Positions 1 through 8,900 are shown, counted from the first letter of the stretch. The stretch is 54,620 nt of DNA from an uncultured bacterium (GCA_903869825.1 CAIQAL010000031.1:1-54620); one strand, 5' to 3'. Notes: generated by a model from the sequence alone, not told the origin. Translations and numbers: made by a program.

Positions 1-244
1 ATATATCAAACGATTTACAAATACAATCACACCAGAATCCATTCCGCTTTAAAAATGTCGCCAGTACAATTTGCACTTTTGGCGCCTAAAAGATATGATT
101 TAGCTAACAAGGTTGACGTGCAATGAAAGGGGTACAGTACATACTATAAAAAGTATTATTCCAAACATATATTTAATTTTCTAAAAATTGTTATTATAAC
201 ATCACCAAAAAGGTTCAAATATATTTCAAGTGTATTACGCTAAA

Positions 245-580
245 CTATTTTTTTGTTGCTTCACTTGAGATAACTTTCCAATGTTTTTTAATGTCTTTGA
301 TTGCTTCTTTTAATTCATCTATATCAATATCTTTAGCCTTCTCATATCTAGCTGCTACTGCGTCCACGATTTCATTATAAATAGACTCGGTCACTTCTTC
401 CAAATTCTCGAGCTTTTCAATAATTTCTGCTTTCATTTTAAGGGTCCAGCCACTGACAATTTTCTGGTTTTTTTTGCATTTGGACCAAACATTAAATATG
501 CAATTGCGGAAGCAGCTGCCACCCCCCAACCCCACGGCCACTCCTTTATTAAATCCTTTGTTTTTGTGATATATATGCAT
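245..580 (-). CDS. YtxH-like small membrane protein, probably frame-disturbed
   Basis: The C-terminal half (about residues 45-111) is a charged helical segment (LKMKAEIIEKLENLEEV) of the kind found in CPR YtxH-like proteins. These normally have one N-terminal membrane helix after a KGF-KG start. In the listed frame residues 20-40 read as an unlikely Cys-rich stretch. Shifting frame at a G6 run and back at an A8 run gives VAAASAIAYLMFGPNAKKN, a proper hydrophobic helix. The gene therefore either carries two compensating indels or has two homopolymer-length errors in the sequence. Function is unknown; an envelope-associated role is inferred from the family only. Confidence 0.6.
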   Translation of the reverse strand: MHIYHKNKGFNKGVAVGLGGGSCFRNCIFNVWSKCKKNQKIVSGWTLKMKAEIIEKLENLEEVTESIYNEIVDAVAARYEKAKDIDIDELKEAIKDIKKHWKVISSEATKK

Positions 581-606
581 AAATTTTTATATTAACACTA
601 TTAATA

Positions 607-852
607 CTACCTTCTACCAAAAATCTTTCTTACAATAAAATTTAAAAAAGTATTCCTCCTCACCGTCTGCAAAATTTCAGAAAAACTTTCCTCTGCATCC
701 AGAGCTGCTTCCTTTAAAATTATTGAAATATCGGAAAAGTTTCTCAGAATTTTGATCAAATAAAAACTAGCAATCATTAAGATTATTGTTAAAATAATGA
801 CAGCGATAGAACTGATAAAGAAAAAAACGTCGGATTTTAAAATCTCTGTCAT
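607..852 (-). CDS. Small single-span membrane protein (DUF948-like)
   Basis: This 81-residue protein has one strong transmembrane helix at about residues 9-36 (FFFISSIAVIILTIILMIAS). An amphipathic, acidic then basic tail follows and ends in RKIFGRR. The layout (short N-terminus, one span, helical cytoplasmic tail) resembles DUF948/YtxH-type companions, and it lies directly upstream of the YtxH-like gene on the same strand, so the two probably form an operon. No catalytic motif is visible. Function unknown. Confidence 0.6.
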   Translation of the reverse strand: MTEILKSDVFFFISSIAVIILTIILMIASFYLIKILRNFSDISIILKEAALDAEESFSEILQTVRRNTFLNFIVRKIFGRR

Positions 853-918
853 ATAAGTGTTAATATTTACTATTAAATGTCATAATTATTTATCTAAAGG
901 CAAAACCGTTTTACGATT

Positions 919-1203
919 TTAAGCAAATTCCATTCCGTCAAAATTTTCCATTGCTAAAGATTCTTCAATGCACATACTACATCTCGTGAATTTGACCGGT
1001 ACTTGCTCCTCGCGGTTTTCGTATTCCAAATACGACGGCTTTTCAAAGTGCCACGCGTTGTCATATTTAAAGGAATAACATTTTACACAGATCTCAAGGA
1101 GTTCTCCATCTTTTTTTTCTTTTTTTCCTCCTTGCTCTTTCTCCCACGAGAACCTTTTATTCAATTTGACATTTTTAATTGATTTTATTGTTTTATTAAG
1201 CAT
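919..1203 (-). CDS. Small two-CxxC (zinc-binding) protein
   Basis: The 94-residue protein has a basic Lys-rich N-terminus. It carries two CxxC pairs, CVKC near residue 39 and CSMC near residue 76, separated by an aromatic segment (YDNAWHFEKPSYLEYE). The spacing suggests a single zinc site formed by four cysteines, as in small zinc-ribbon proteins. A good sigma70-type promoter lies about 50 nt upstream. Neither the target nor the function can be read from the sequence. Confidence 0.6.
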   Translation of the reverse strand: MLNKTIKSIKNVKLNKRFSWEKEQGGKKEKKDGELLEICVKCYSFKYDNAWHFEKPSYLEYENREEQVPVKFTRCSMCIEESLAMENFDGMEFA

Positions 1204-1251
1204 AGTTTTATTTTGGTTATTAATACCCGACCTTTATTTAACCTTAATTTA

Positions 1252-1279
1252 ATAATACTTTTGTAAAAAATAAAGTCAA
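1252..1279 (-). promoter_or_regulatory. Sigma70-type promoter for the CxxC-protein gene
   Basis: On the minus strand TTGACT (1279-1274) is followed after 16 nt by TATTAT (1257-1252). It points at the gene starting at 1203. Confidence 0.6.
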
Positions 1280-1298
1280 CACTTAAAAATGGACTTTT

Positions 1299-1307
1299 TG
1301 TGGATAA
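1299..1307 (-). promoter_or_regulatory. DnaA-box-like 9-mer TTATCCACA
   Basis: A perfect match to the E. coli DnaA-box consensus on the minus strand, in the gap downstream of the histidine kinase gene and just upstream of the TTGACT promoter. A second copy lies at 3590-3598 on the other side of the two-component operon. Confidence 0.45.
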
Positions 1308-1342
1308 AGTGTTAATAAAATTTAATATAAATTTAACTATTA

Positions 1343-2845
1343 TTAAATTTCTCCTAATGGTAGGGAAATCCTAAAAGTAGTCCCTTTGGGAGAAGACTCC
1401 AAAACTTTTATTTCTCCACCATGTGCTTCTGACACCCATTTTGAAATAGACAACCCTAGCCCGGAGCCTTTGTGTTTGTTTGATTTTGCTTCTTTTGTTC
1501 GGTAGAAGCGATCAAAAATAAACGTGATTTCTTCTTGTTTGATTCCGATTCCGTTATCAGCCACGTCAATATGAAAAAATCTATTTTCTAATATCGAAGA
1601 GATAGTTACCTTTCCTTTCTCTCTTCCATAGGTAATGGCATTTTTAATAATATTCAAAAAAAGTTTCTCCAAATATACTTTGTCGCCGCAAAAAGAAAAG
1701 TCCGGACTTTTTTTGAAATTAATAGAAATATTTTTTTTCGAAGCCAGGATCTCGCACCTTTTCACTATCTTTTCTAAGAAGAGATTCAAATTTATTTTTT
1801 CAAGATTTATCTTTCCGTATGCTTCATTCCCTTTTGAAGCAAGCAAGGTCAAGTCCGAAAGAAGCTCGGTTAAATGTTCAATTTCTCCATTTATTGCATT
1901 GATTTTCTCGTTTTGACCCGAGCTACTTAGACCAGACCTTGCCAGAAGGTCAATATTTCCCCGAATAATTGCAAGCGGGGTACGAAGCTCATGAGTGGCA
2001 TCGGCAATGAATTCGGTTTTCAGAGTTTCTTGTTCAGCTTTTTTTTGTTCAGTAATATCCTGCACAATCCCCAACATACTTTGCAGCGCCCCAGCTTTAT
2101 TAATATGATGACGTCCAGTTGCCCAAATCCAGCGAATCTCGCCGTCTACCCGTCTGATGCGACATTCAAAACTCCAATCACTTTTATTATTTATTGCATA
2201 ATTGAATCTTGAACTAACCTCTTCCCGATCTTCTTGCAGAACGTGGTCAAGAAACATTTCATAAGTCCACTCTGGTAAGAGTTTAGGATACCCAAAAATG
2301 CGATCATGTTCTAAAGATCTGAAAGCCGTATGGTCCAACAAATTTAAATCCCATACTCCGGTGTGGCTCGTATTCATTGCAAAATTCAAACGCTCTTCGC
2401 TTTCACGTAATTTTTCTTCAGCCAATCTTCGAGAAGTTATATCTTGTTTAATAGCAATAAAATGAGTTACCTTACCCTCATCCTCCACAACAGGAGAAAT
2501 GGTCATTTCTTCGATATACAATTTGCCATCTTTCCTCTTGTTTACTATTTCTCCATACCACACTTTTCCGGCAGAAATTGTGGACCATAAATTTTTATAG
2601 ACATCATCACTCTGCTCCCATGATTTTAAAATTTTTGGGTTCTTTCCTATAGCTTCCAGAAAAGTGTATCCGGTAAGTTCAGTAAATGCACCATTAACCC
2701 ATTCAATTTCGCCTTTCTTATTGGTTATTACTACACCATTGGCGGTTGCCTCAAGCGCAGCGTAAAAAATACTTTCAGGAATAATACTGCCAATATTTTT
2801 ACTTAAATTTTTTGTTTTTTTAACTATGCTACTTTCTTTTTTCAT
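1343..2845 (-). CDS. Soluble PAS-domain sensor histidine kinase
   Basis: 500 residues. There are two PAS/PAC modules (about 27-140 and 150-268), a HisKA dimerisation domain with the phospho-acceptor in ATHELRTPLAI (His near 287), and a HATPase_c domain with N-box (NIIKNAITYG), G1 (DNGIGI) and G2 (GSGLGLSI) motifs. No transmembrane segment or signal peptide is visible, so the signal is probably sensed in the cytoplasm through the PAS domains; the ligand cannot be predicted. It lies 12 nt downstream of its cognate OmpR-type regulator on the same strand, making a two-gene operon. The class is related to PhoR-type kinases. Confidence 0.92.
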   Translation of the reverse strand: MKKESSIVKKTKNLSKNIGSIIPESIFYAALEATANGVVITNKKGEIEWVNGAFTELTGYTFLEAIGKNPKILKSWEQSDDVYKNLWSTISAGKVWYGEIVNKRKDGKLYIEEMTISPVVEDEGKVTHFIAIKQDITSRRLAEEKLRESEERLNFAMNTSHTGVWDLNLLDHTAFRSLEHDRIFGYPKLLPEWTYEMFLDHVLQEDREEVSSRFNYAINNKSDWSFECRIRRVDGEIRWIWATGRHHINKAGALQSMLGIVQDITEQKKAEQETLKTEFIADATHELRTPLAIIRGNIDLLARSGLSSSGQNEKINAINGEIEHLTELLSDLTLLASKGNEAYGKINLEKINLNLFLEKIVKRCEILASKKNISINFKKSPDFSFCGDKVYLEKLFLNIIKNAITYGREKGKVTISSILENRFFHIDVADNGIGIKQEEITFIFDRFYRTKEAKSNKHKGSGLGLSISKWVSEAHGGEIKVLESSPKGTTFRISLPLGEI

Positions 2846-2857
2846 AGCATTAAAAGT

Positions 2858-3526
2858 TTATTCTTTCAATAGATATCCTACTCCCCGCACTGTGTGAATT
2901 AGTGGTTGAGCTCTCTCTCCGTCAATTTTTCGGCGCAAATACGCCACGTGGACATTTAGTTCATTATTTGATTCTTTAAATCCAGGACCCCAGACTTCAT
3001 CAATCAGTCTCCTTTTTGTTATTGCTTGCCCTTTATTCGTCATTAAAGTGTCCAGGATTCTGTATTCCTTTGGAGTAAGAGGAACCGATACTCCTGCTCT
3101 GGTAACCTCATGTTTATTTTTATCCATAATAATGTCAGCAATTTTCCAGATATCTGAATCCGCTGTCTTTCTGCGTCGTAACACTGCTCGGATTCGGGCA
3201 AACAATTCTTCCAATCCAAACGGCTTCATTATGTAATCGTCCGCTCCAGCATTTAATCCTGTTACTCGGTCTTCAACCCTTTCGCGGGCAGTAAGCATTA
3301 TGATAGGGGTCTGAATCTGATGATCTCTAAGTTCCTTGCAGACTGCAAAACCGTCTTTTTTTGGAAGCATAATATCAAGAATTATTAAAGAATATTCGTT
3401 ACTTAAGGCCTTTTTTAATCCTTGTTCGCCATCTAAAGCAGTATCTACAGCATATCTTTCCTCTTTTAGTCCAGCTTCCAATATTTTCACTAGTTTTTCT
3501 TCATCTTCAATAATTAATATTGTCAT
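2858..3526 (-). CDS. OmpR/PhoB-family response regulator
   Basis: The receiver domain (1-115) has the acidic pocket (EDEE), the phospho-acceptor in LIILDIMLP (Asp near 51), the switch Thr in MLTARE and Lys in MKPF. A winged-helix DNA-binding domain follows (about 125-222) with the usual ELNVHVAYLRRKID recognition region. The start was moved from the ORF track's 3562 to the Met at 3526, which begins the conserved MTILIIEDE. It is transcribed ahead of the kinase. Regulated promoters cannot be identified, although both flanks of the operon carry similar AT-rich motifs and may be autoregulated. Confidence 0.92.
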   Translation of the reverse strand: MTILIIEDEEKLVKILEAGLKEERYAVDTALDGEQGLKKALSNEYSLIILDIMLPKKDGFAVCKELRDHQIQTPIIMLTARERVEDRVTGLNAGADDYIMKPFGLEELFARIRAVLRRRKTADSDIWKIADIIMDKNKHEVTRAGVSVPLTPKEYRILDTLMTNKGQAITKRRLIDEVWGPGFKESNNELNVHVAYLRRKIDGERAQPLIHTVRGVGYLLKE

Positions 3527-3589
3527 ATAGACATTTATATCATATTCAAAAACACTATGCAATAGTCAAATGTTAAGTTTTAATTAAAG

Positions 3590-3598
3590 TTATCCACA
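3590..3598 (+). promoter_or_regulatory. DnaA-box-like 9-mer TTATCCACA
   Basis: A perfect consensus match on the plus strand in the intergenic region upstream of the response regulator. It pairs with the inverted copy at 1299-1307. Two isolated boxes do not make an origin, but they could place the operon under DnaA control. Confidence 0.45.
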
Positions 3599-3627
3599 GT
3601 ATTAACACATTTTTCCTCTTTTATACG

Positions 3628-3657
3628 TTGACTTTTGAAATATAAGAGAGCTATAAT
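3628..3657 (+). promoter_or_regulatory. Sigma70-type promoter
   Basis: TTGACT (3628-3633), 18-nt spacer, TATAAT (3652-3657) on the plus strand. It faces the short ORF at 3713. Confidence 0.6.
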
Positions 3658-3712
3658 GTTAAAACTATATTAAATGATATGTGAAATATTATTAATTTAA
3701 CATTAATATTAT

Positions 3713-3859
3713 ATGAGAACAAATTCACAAACACAAAAAAAACTAGCGGAACATTTTTACAAATTTTTGGTTATCGGCCCTGAGATAAAATACAAGATTG
3801 AAAAACTTAAAAAAGAAAAAAGAATCACTTGGGCTTTGGGGAATCCTCCAGATCCCTGA
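3713..3859 (+). CDS. Possible 48-residue basic small protein
   Basis: This ORF is too short for the supplied track. It starts at an ATG about 55 nt downstream of a good TTGACT/TATAAT promoter and encodes a Lys-rich peptide with an aromatic middle (EHFYKFLVIGPEIKYKIEKL) that ends in a Pro-rich tail. A strong bidirectional terminator follows at 3940. No Shine-Dalgarno sequence is seen. Promoter, ORF and terminator together suggest a real transcript; coding status is uncertain. Confidence 0.4.
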   Translation: MRTNSQTQKKLAEHFYKFLVIGPEIKYKIEKLKKEKRITWALGNPPDP

Positions 3860-3939
3860 GGGGTATATTAAATAAAAACAAAAAGATTCAACTGTTTTAG
3901 CTCCAAAAAAAACAAACACAAATATATAACCGATTTATG

Positions 3940-3976
3940 AACTAAAAATGACGAATGCTGTTCGTCATTTTTAGTT
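3940..3976. terminator. Bidirectional terminator hairpin
   Basis: AACTAAAAATGACGAA pairs perfectly with TTCGTCATTTTTAGTT (16 bp) around a 5-nt loop, with T-rich flanks on both strands. It can end both the minus-strand exporter operon and the plus-strand small ORF. It overlaps the last codon of the ATPase gene. Confidence 0.8.
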
Positions 3977-4645
3977 TTTATTGATTGAAATTATTTTTCC
4001 GTCATCGAGATGAATTGTCCTCTCGGCAATCTTACTGTATTCCGGTTCGTGGGTTACCATTATTATGGTTTGACCTTCTTTGTGTAATTGTTTAAAAATT
4101 TCCATTACAATCCGAGAAGATTCATTGTCCAAGTTCGCAGTAGGTTCGTCGGCAAATAATATTTTTGGGCGGTGTGCAATCGCTCGGGCGATACTAACTC
4201 TTTGTTGTTCCCCCCCTGAGAGTTTGCTTGGTAAATTATTCAATCTTTTTTCTAAACCAACCAAAGTTAATGCCTCTGTTGCCTTTTTTCTTGCAATTTG
4301 TTCTGGCACATCTTGCATTAAAAGTGGCAAGGAAACATTTTCAAGTGCAGTAAGTTCTGGCAATAATGCATAATCTTGAAAAACATATCCTAGCTCGAAA
4401 AGACGGAACAAAGTTTTTTCTTCCACACTAAGAGAAGAAGCATCCTTCCCATCAATAACCACATCGCCAGAAGTTGGTTCATCAAGCAAGCTCATCTGAT
4501 AAAGCAAGGTACTTTTTCCGGCGCCACTACGTCCCATTATCGCGATGAATTCCCCACTCTCCGCTCGAAAATCAATTCCTTTCAGAACTTTCGTTTCGCT
4601 ATCCCCATCTTTAAATGATTTAGTTAAATTTTTTATTTCAATCAT
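3971..4645 (-). CDS. ABC exporter ATP-binding subunit (MacB/LolD type)
   Basis: 224 residues. It has Walker A GRSGAGKST, a Q-loop in YVFQDYALLPELTALENV, signature LSGGEQQRV, Walker B ILFADEPTANLD and an H-loop in MVTHE. The ATANLD/LSGGEQQRV pattern and size place it with the LolD/MacB exporters that drive FtsX-type permeases. It lies 4 nt after the permease gene and is last in a four-gene operon (small protein, adaptor, permease, ATPase). The substrate, whether peptide, lipid or drug, cannot be told. Confidence 0.93.
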   Translation of the reverse strand: MIEIKNLTKSFKDGDSETKVLKGIDFRAESGEFIAIMGRSGAGKSTLLYQMSLLDEPTSGDVVIDGKDASSLSVEEKTLFRLFELGYVFQDYALLPELTALENVSLPLLMQDVPEQIARKKATEALTLVGLEKRLNNLPSKLSGGEQQRVSIARAIAHRPKILFADEPTANLDNESSRIVMEIFKQLHKEGQTIIMVTHEPEYSKIAERTIHLDDGKIISINKN

Positions 4646-4649
4646 AAAT

Positions 4650-5906
4650 TTAATTTCTTCCTAAAATTGAATCCAAGGTATTTTTTCGAACGACCAAACG
4701 AGCTGGAATAAATCCCGCAACGATAGTAGTAATCATCAGAAGCCCAATACGCAACAAAGTACTCCCAAGTGGAGCAACCAAAATCCCATCACTAAAAGGA
4801 AAATCAATGGGATGAGCTGCCATTGCAGGCTGAAGTACTAGATATAGGACCAAAAGCCCGATGATCGAACCACACAATGCATAAAAGAAAGATTGCAGAA
4901 TATAAGATACTTCAATTGCTTGTTCACTTATCCCAATCCCTTTTAGGATACCTATGAACTTCCGCCGCGTAATGGCATTAATGAATATAACAATAAAAAT
5001 TGTAATTGAAGCAACTACCAATCCAATCGATGAAAGTAAATTCCCGAGTAAGGCAAATGTATCAATCATATCTTTAATAAACTTTGGTTCTGCGTCGGTG
5101 AATGTTTGAACTTTTGCAACCTTATCTACCCCATTCTTTTTTAAAATATCACGGACCAAATCGGGATTACTTCCCGGTTTTAATTTTATTGAAATTTCCG
5201 AAACATTATAATCACTCCGCCCAATCATACTCCGCAATTGTGAATCAACAAAGTATACTCGCATTGAAAGCTCGTCCACTTTTGCTTTAATAATTCCCTT
5301 GATGATTACCTCGTGAGTTATCCCATTTACATTTACCCTTATTTTTGTTCCAGGAGCAACATTGGTAAGAGTCGAAAATCCTGGAGAGTCAACCGCCAAA
5401 TATTTTTTATCCAAATAAGCTCCCAGTAAGACCTGATCGTAATCATCCGGTTTTAAATACGAACCCTCAACAATGAATTTAGAAAGGTTGGTAACCGAAT
5501 CTTCGGCTATTGGGTCAATGCCTGTTATGGTAGCGGCAGCGATATCGGACTTATCTGTTTCCTTAATTTTAGTTTTGTAATTTGCTTCGACCGTTCCACC
5601 TTTAAGATATCTAGCAGTAACAGCCTGAACTTCCGGCAATGATTTAATAAGAGAAACTACGCTTGGACTGTTTTCAATATATGTTTTATCACTCAAGTTT
5701 GAAATTATCACATCACTTGTATAATGAGCTCGAACCGCATCCACTGCCCCCTGAATTAGCCCAACCAATACCCCACTTACTACCACCAAATTCAAAAAGG
5801 TAAAAAACATCACAAAAATTATGAGGGTAGTTGTCCAAGGATTTGATCTCTTTATTTGACGTTTGGCTAGAAAAAAGCCAATCCGAATATTTAAGGATGA
5901 AAACAT
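4650..5906 (-). CDS. ABC exporter permease (MacB/FtsX family)
   Basis: 418 residues. One N-terminal transmembrane helix (about 25-48) is followed by a large extracytoplasmic MacB periplasmic-core-like domain (about 50-275). Three helices follow (about 285-310, 330-360, 380-405) in the usual FtsX order. It sits between the membrane-fusion-type adaptor and the ATPase. In a CPR cell, with no typical outer membrane, such a system probably acts as a mechanotransmission exporter or envelope-maintenance complex; that is inference. Confidence 0.9.
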   Translation of the reverse strand: MFSSLNIRIGFFLAKRQIKRSNPWTTTLIIFVMFFTFLNLVVVSGVLVGLIQGAVDAVRAHYTSDVIISNLSDKTYIENSPSVVSLIKSLPEVQAVTARYLKGGTVEANYKTKIKETDKSDIAAATITGIDPIAEDSVTNLSKFIVEGSYLKPDDYDQVLLGAYLDKKYLAVDSPGFSTLTNVAPGTKIRVNVNGITHEVIIKGIIKAKVDELSMRVYFVDSQLRSMIGRSDYNVSEISIKLKPGSNPDLVRDILKKNGVDKVAKVQTFTDAEPKFIKDMIDTFALLGNLLSSIGLVVASITIFIVIFINAITRRKFIGILKGIGISEQAIEVSYILQSFFYALCGSIIGLLVLYLVLQPAMAAHPIDFPFSDGILVAPLGSTLLRIGLLMITTIVAGFIPARLVVRKNTLDSILGRN

Positions 5907-5912
5907 ATTATT

Positions 5913-7382
5913 TTACACAGGATTAAGAACAACTATTTCTCCCCCCTTTAGTCCAGAAACAACTTCTACTTGCCCCAAAGAGGAGACACTCCCAGTAATT
6001 ATCTCAACATCTGTATTTTTTTCACCATTTTTAATTTTAACAAATTTTTTACCGTTTTTTTTAAAAATTACTCCTTCTGGAATTACTATCGCATTCGGCT
6101 TATTAAAGGTCGTAATCGATGCATTTGCAGTCATCCCGGATTTTACCCGAGGATCATTTTCATCAAACTGCAGTTTTGTTTTGTAGGTAGAAACTCCATC
6201 TCGAATTGTTTCGGCTGGATCAATTGAAACAACTTTCGCGAGAAATATTACGTCAGACCCATAAGCATCCAGGGTAACATTCGCTTGGTTTCCGATTGAA
6301 ACAGAAGCAATATTCACTTCCGGAACATAACTTTCGATTTGGAAAGAGCCAATAGACATCATTGCTATTTCCGAAACATTTGGGGTGGCTACTTCCCCGA
6401 CCTTCGCGTCCATTTTGGTAATTTGACCGTCAAAAGGAGCTACCACAAATCGATCGTCGTATGATCCCTGAGCCGACAAAAGCGAACCATTTGCTGCTGC
6501 GATATCTTCCGGACGAGCACTAGCCTGTTTCGAGACAAAAGCAGCTTTTGCTTGTTCTAACACCGCTTCAGAATTTGCAATCATCTGAGTTCTAGTAGAG
6601 AGAGCTGCTTGATAAGCATTCAAATTTTGAAGATATTGTGAGGACTGGGTATTGGGAATATTTACAATCCATTCGGTATCATTTAATGCCCCAGGATATT
6701 TAATATAAAGACCGGTCGTGCCAATTGCTTGCGGAGTGATTGTGCTAACCATCCCCGTCGCTACAATTAATCCACTCACCCGAAAAGACATTCCCCCCGA
6801 AGAAGGATACTCGGTGATTTTCATCTGTCCCTCTTTCTCTAAAAGATAAGTACCAGAAATTATTGGAGCTCCGTCTAAGCTTGTTTGGGTTCCACTGGTA
6901 ACTGCCAAGAAGCCAGAATTAAGAAGACTTTTTTTTGCATTTGCCACCGTTTGATCTTGTGCCAGTTTTGTTTGATCTAAAGAGACCTGTGCAGTTTCAA
7001 CAGCCGCCTTAGCCACGTTGATATCGGCACTGGTTTCCCCATTAACTATTTTTTCATAATTTGATTTTGCAATTAAAAGCGTGCCTCTCTGGTCAGCTGA
7101 ATCAAGAGCCGCGATTGTTTGTCCTTTTTTGACCAAATCTCCCACTTTAAAGTAAATATGATCAACTAGCCCACCACTTTTAAAACCCAAATCAACGCCT
7201 TCTGCCGGGACAACTTTCCCAGATATTGAAACCTGATTTTTAAAATCACCAACACTTACCATTATAGTTTCTTCTTTTTTATTATTGCTTTTGAATATTA
7301 ATACGAGAACAATCACCGCCAAAATAGCACCAAAAACTACGATAACTTTTTTCTTATTAGAAAAAGACATAAATTTCTTCAT
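5913..7382 (-). CDS. HlyD/MacA-type exporter adaptor protein
   Basis: An N-terminal membrane anchor (KKVIVVFGAILAVIVLVLIF) is followed by a barrel-sandwich hybrid/lipoyl half (SGKVVPAEGVDLGFKSGG), a long helical hairpin (about 95-310) with an inserted segment, the second lipoyl half (VVAPFDGQITKMDAKVGEVA) and beta-barrel domains. This is the layout of RND/MacA periplasmic adaptors. The ORF track start (7418) gives 12 extra residues; the Met at 7382 (MKKFMSF) is a more natural start before the anchor. It ends 6 nt before the permease. Confidence 0.88.
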   Translation of the reverse strand: MKKFMSFSNKKKVIVVFGAILAVIVLVLIFKSNNKKEETIMVSVGDFKNQVSISGKVVPAEGVDLGFKSGGLVDHIYFKVGDLVKKGQTIAALDSADQRGTLLIAKSNYEKIVNGETSADINVAKAAVETAQVSLDQTKLAQDQTVANAKKSLLNSGFLAVTSGTQTSLDGAPIISGTYLLEKEGQMKITEYPSSGGMSFRVSGLIVATGMVSTITPQAIGTTGLYIKYPGALNDTEWIVNIPNTQSSQYLQNLNAYQAALSTRTQMIANSEAVLEQAKAAFVSKQASARPEDIAAANGSLLSAQGSYDDRFVVAPFDGQITKMDAKVGEVATPNVSEIAMMSIGSFQIESYVPEVNIASVSIGNQANVTLDAYGSDVIFLAKVVSIDPAETIRDGVSTYKTKLQFDENDPRVKSGMTANASITTFNKPNAIVIPEGVIFKKNGKKFVKIKNGEKNTDVEIITGSVSSLGQVEVVSGLKGGEIVVLNPV

Positions 7383-7421
7383 ATTCTTAAATATTAACAT
7401 ATTAAAATGATTAAACAAAAA

Positions 7422-7637
7422 CTATATTAGTTTTTTGAGTTCAGCTTCATATTTTTGCATTACTTCCATCGAAGCGGCTTGTTGTTCCGTTCCACCCTTA
7501 ATTTTCGCTTGAATTTCTTCCGCAATTTTTTTAAAAAGTTCCGGATTTTTCTCCATCATCGTAATAACCATATCTATCTGTGACTCAGGTATCCCTTGGG
7601 TACGCAGCATTTTCTTTAATAAAAAATTTTTAAACAT
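7422..7637 (-). CDS. Small conserved helical protein of the exporter operon
   Basis: 71 residues, all predicted helical, acidic/basic, no membrane span (FKNFLLKKMLRTQGIPESQI). It is the first gene before the adaptor on the same strand. Similar short proteins recur in CPR genomes from my recollection of the group, but I know of no assigned function. Confidence 0.6.
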   Translation of the reverse strand: MFKNFLLKKMLRTQGIPESQIDMVITMMEKNPELFKKIAEEIQAKIKGGTEQQAASMEVMQKYEAELKKLI

Positions 7638-7865
7638 ATTTATTCGTCGATAATATTAAAGTCGTCATAAACTTTACTAATAATTTTTCTGTGACGGATA
7701 TAATATACCATAATGAGTGAAGTAAGCAATAAACCTATGAAGCGATTTGTATTTCATTTATTACTACACTGGCTCTGACAAAATATACTCCGAAAAAAAA
7801 AGCTAAAAATCACTAAAACCAAAATTATTTTTTATTCATAACTTTGTTTTTAATATTTTATATTA

Positions 7866-7874
7866 TGCTACAAT
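7866..7874 (+). promoter_or_regulatory. Extended -10 of the PfkB kinase gene (leaderless)
   Basis: TGCTACAAT ends 6 nt before the ATG at 7881, so the mRNA would begin at or within a base or two of the start codon. No clear -35 is seen. Confidence 0.5.
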
Positions 7875-7880
7875 AATATC

Positions 7881-8900
7881 ATGGAAAATATTGGGAAGAA
7901 AATAGATTTCTTAGCAATTGGGGATATCGTGACAGATGCATTTATCAAGTTAAAAGACGCCCACGTCCACTGTAATATTGACAAAGAGGGCTGTGAATTA
8001 TGCCTTCGTTTTGGAGATAAAGTTCCTTATGAATCAGTAACAGTCATTCCAGCTTCTGGGAATAGTGGCAACGTTTCAATATGTGCTTCCCGCTTGGGAC
8101 TTTCTACTGCCCTTATGACCAATATCGGTGACGATCAATATGGAAAAGATTGTTTGGAGGTATTTAAAAAAGAAAAGATTGATCAAACTTTTGTAAAAAT
8201 TGAAACTGGCAAACCTTCCAGTTACAATTATGTCCTTTGGTACGATATTGACCGCACCATCTTGGTGAATCATCAAAATTACGAACGCTCTTGGACCAAG
8301 ACCAAAGAATCGGAAGAATATAAGGCTCCTGCTTGGATTTATTTAACTTCCTTGGGCGAAAATTCAACTCGATTTCATGATGAAATTGTTGATTACTTAA
8401 AGAGACATATAAATGTAAAACTCGCTTTCCAGCCAGGTACTTTTCAAATTAAATTGGGAAGTGATATCCTAAAAGAAATTTATGCCCGGACAGAAATATT
8501 TTTTTCGAATTTAGAAGAAGCCAAAAAAATTCTCAATACGGAAAAAAAAGATATTTTGAAACTATGCCAAGGTATTCATACATTAGGACCTAAGATAGTT
8601 TCCCTGAGTGACGGAGAAAATGGTGCCTATCTTTATTTAAACAATGAACTTTGGCATATCTCCGCATACAAAGATAATACCCCAGTACTAGAAAGCACCG
8701 GAGCCGGAGATGCCTTTTCCTCCACTATTGTTTGTGCCCTTGCATTGGGTAAAACTCCGCTTGAAGCTTTTGCCCTGGGACCCATCAACGCGAAATCGGT
8801 AGTGGGACAAATCGGTGCTCACTCCGGACTTTTATCACTCGAAAAATTGGAAGAGGGACTCAAAAATGCTCCGACAGACTACAAGCCGACAAAAATTTAG
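7881..8900 (+). CDS. PfkB-family carbohydrate kinase
   Basis: 339 residues of ribokinase-fold protein. The N-terminal PfkB-1-like pattern is in IPASGNSGNVSICASRLG, and the C-terminal PfkB-2 signature with the catalytic Asp is in ESTGAGDAFSSTIV. It probably phosphorylates a sugar or nucleoside at the cytoplasmic face of central metabolism. Fructose, ribose, or fructose-6-phosphate (as a minor PFK) are all possible from sequence alone. It is convergent with the split transketolase genes and overlaps the second one by 4 nt, which fits a role feeding the pentose-phosphate genes. Confidence 0.85.
   Translation: MENIGKKIDFLAIGDIVTDAFIKLKDAHVHCNIDKEGCELCLRFGDKVPYESVTVIPASGNSGNVSICASRLGLSTALMTNIGDDQYGKDCLEVFKKEKIDQTFVKIETGKPSSYNYVLWYDIDRTILVNHQNYERSWTKTKESEEYKAPAWIYLTSLGENSTRFHDEIVDYLKRHINVKLAFQPGTFQIKLGSDILKEIYARTEIFFSNLEEAKKILNTEKKDILKLCQGIHTLGPKIVSLSDGENGAYLYLNNELWHISAYKDNTPVLESTGAGDAFSSTIVCALALGKTPLEAFALGPINAKSVVGQIGAHSGLLSLEKLEEGLKNAPTDYKPTKI

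Noticed and set aside
1299-3598. Replication origin
   Set aside because: Only two DnaA-box 9-mers 2.3 kb apart, no box cluster, no dnaA, dnaN or rpmH neighbours.
7700-7785. 21-codon plus-strand ORF after a TATAAT box in the exporter/pfkB intergenic region
   Set aside because: Very short, no terminator or conservation evidence; probably chance. The rest of 7638-7880 shows only AT-rich promoter-like sequence.
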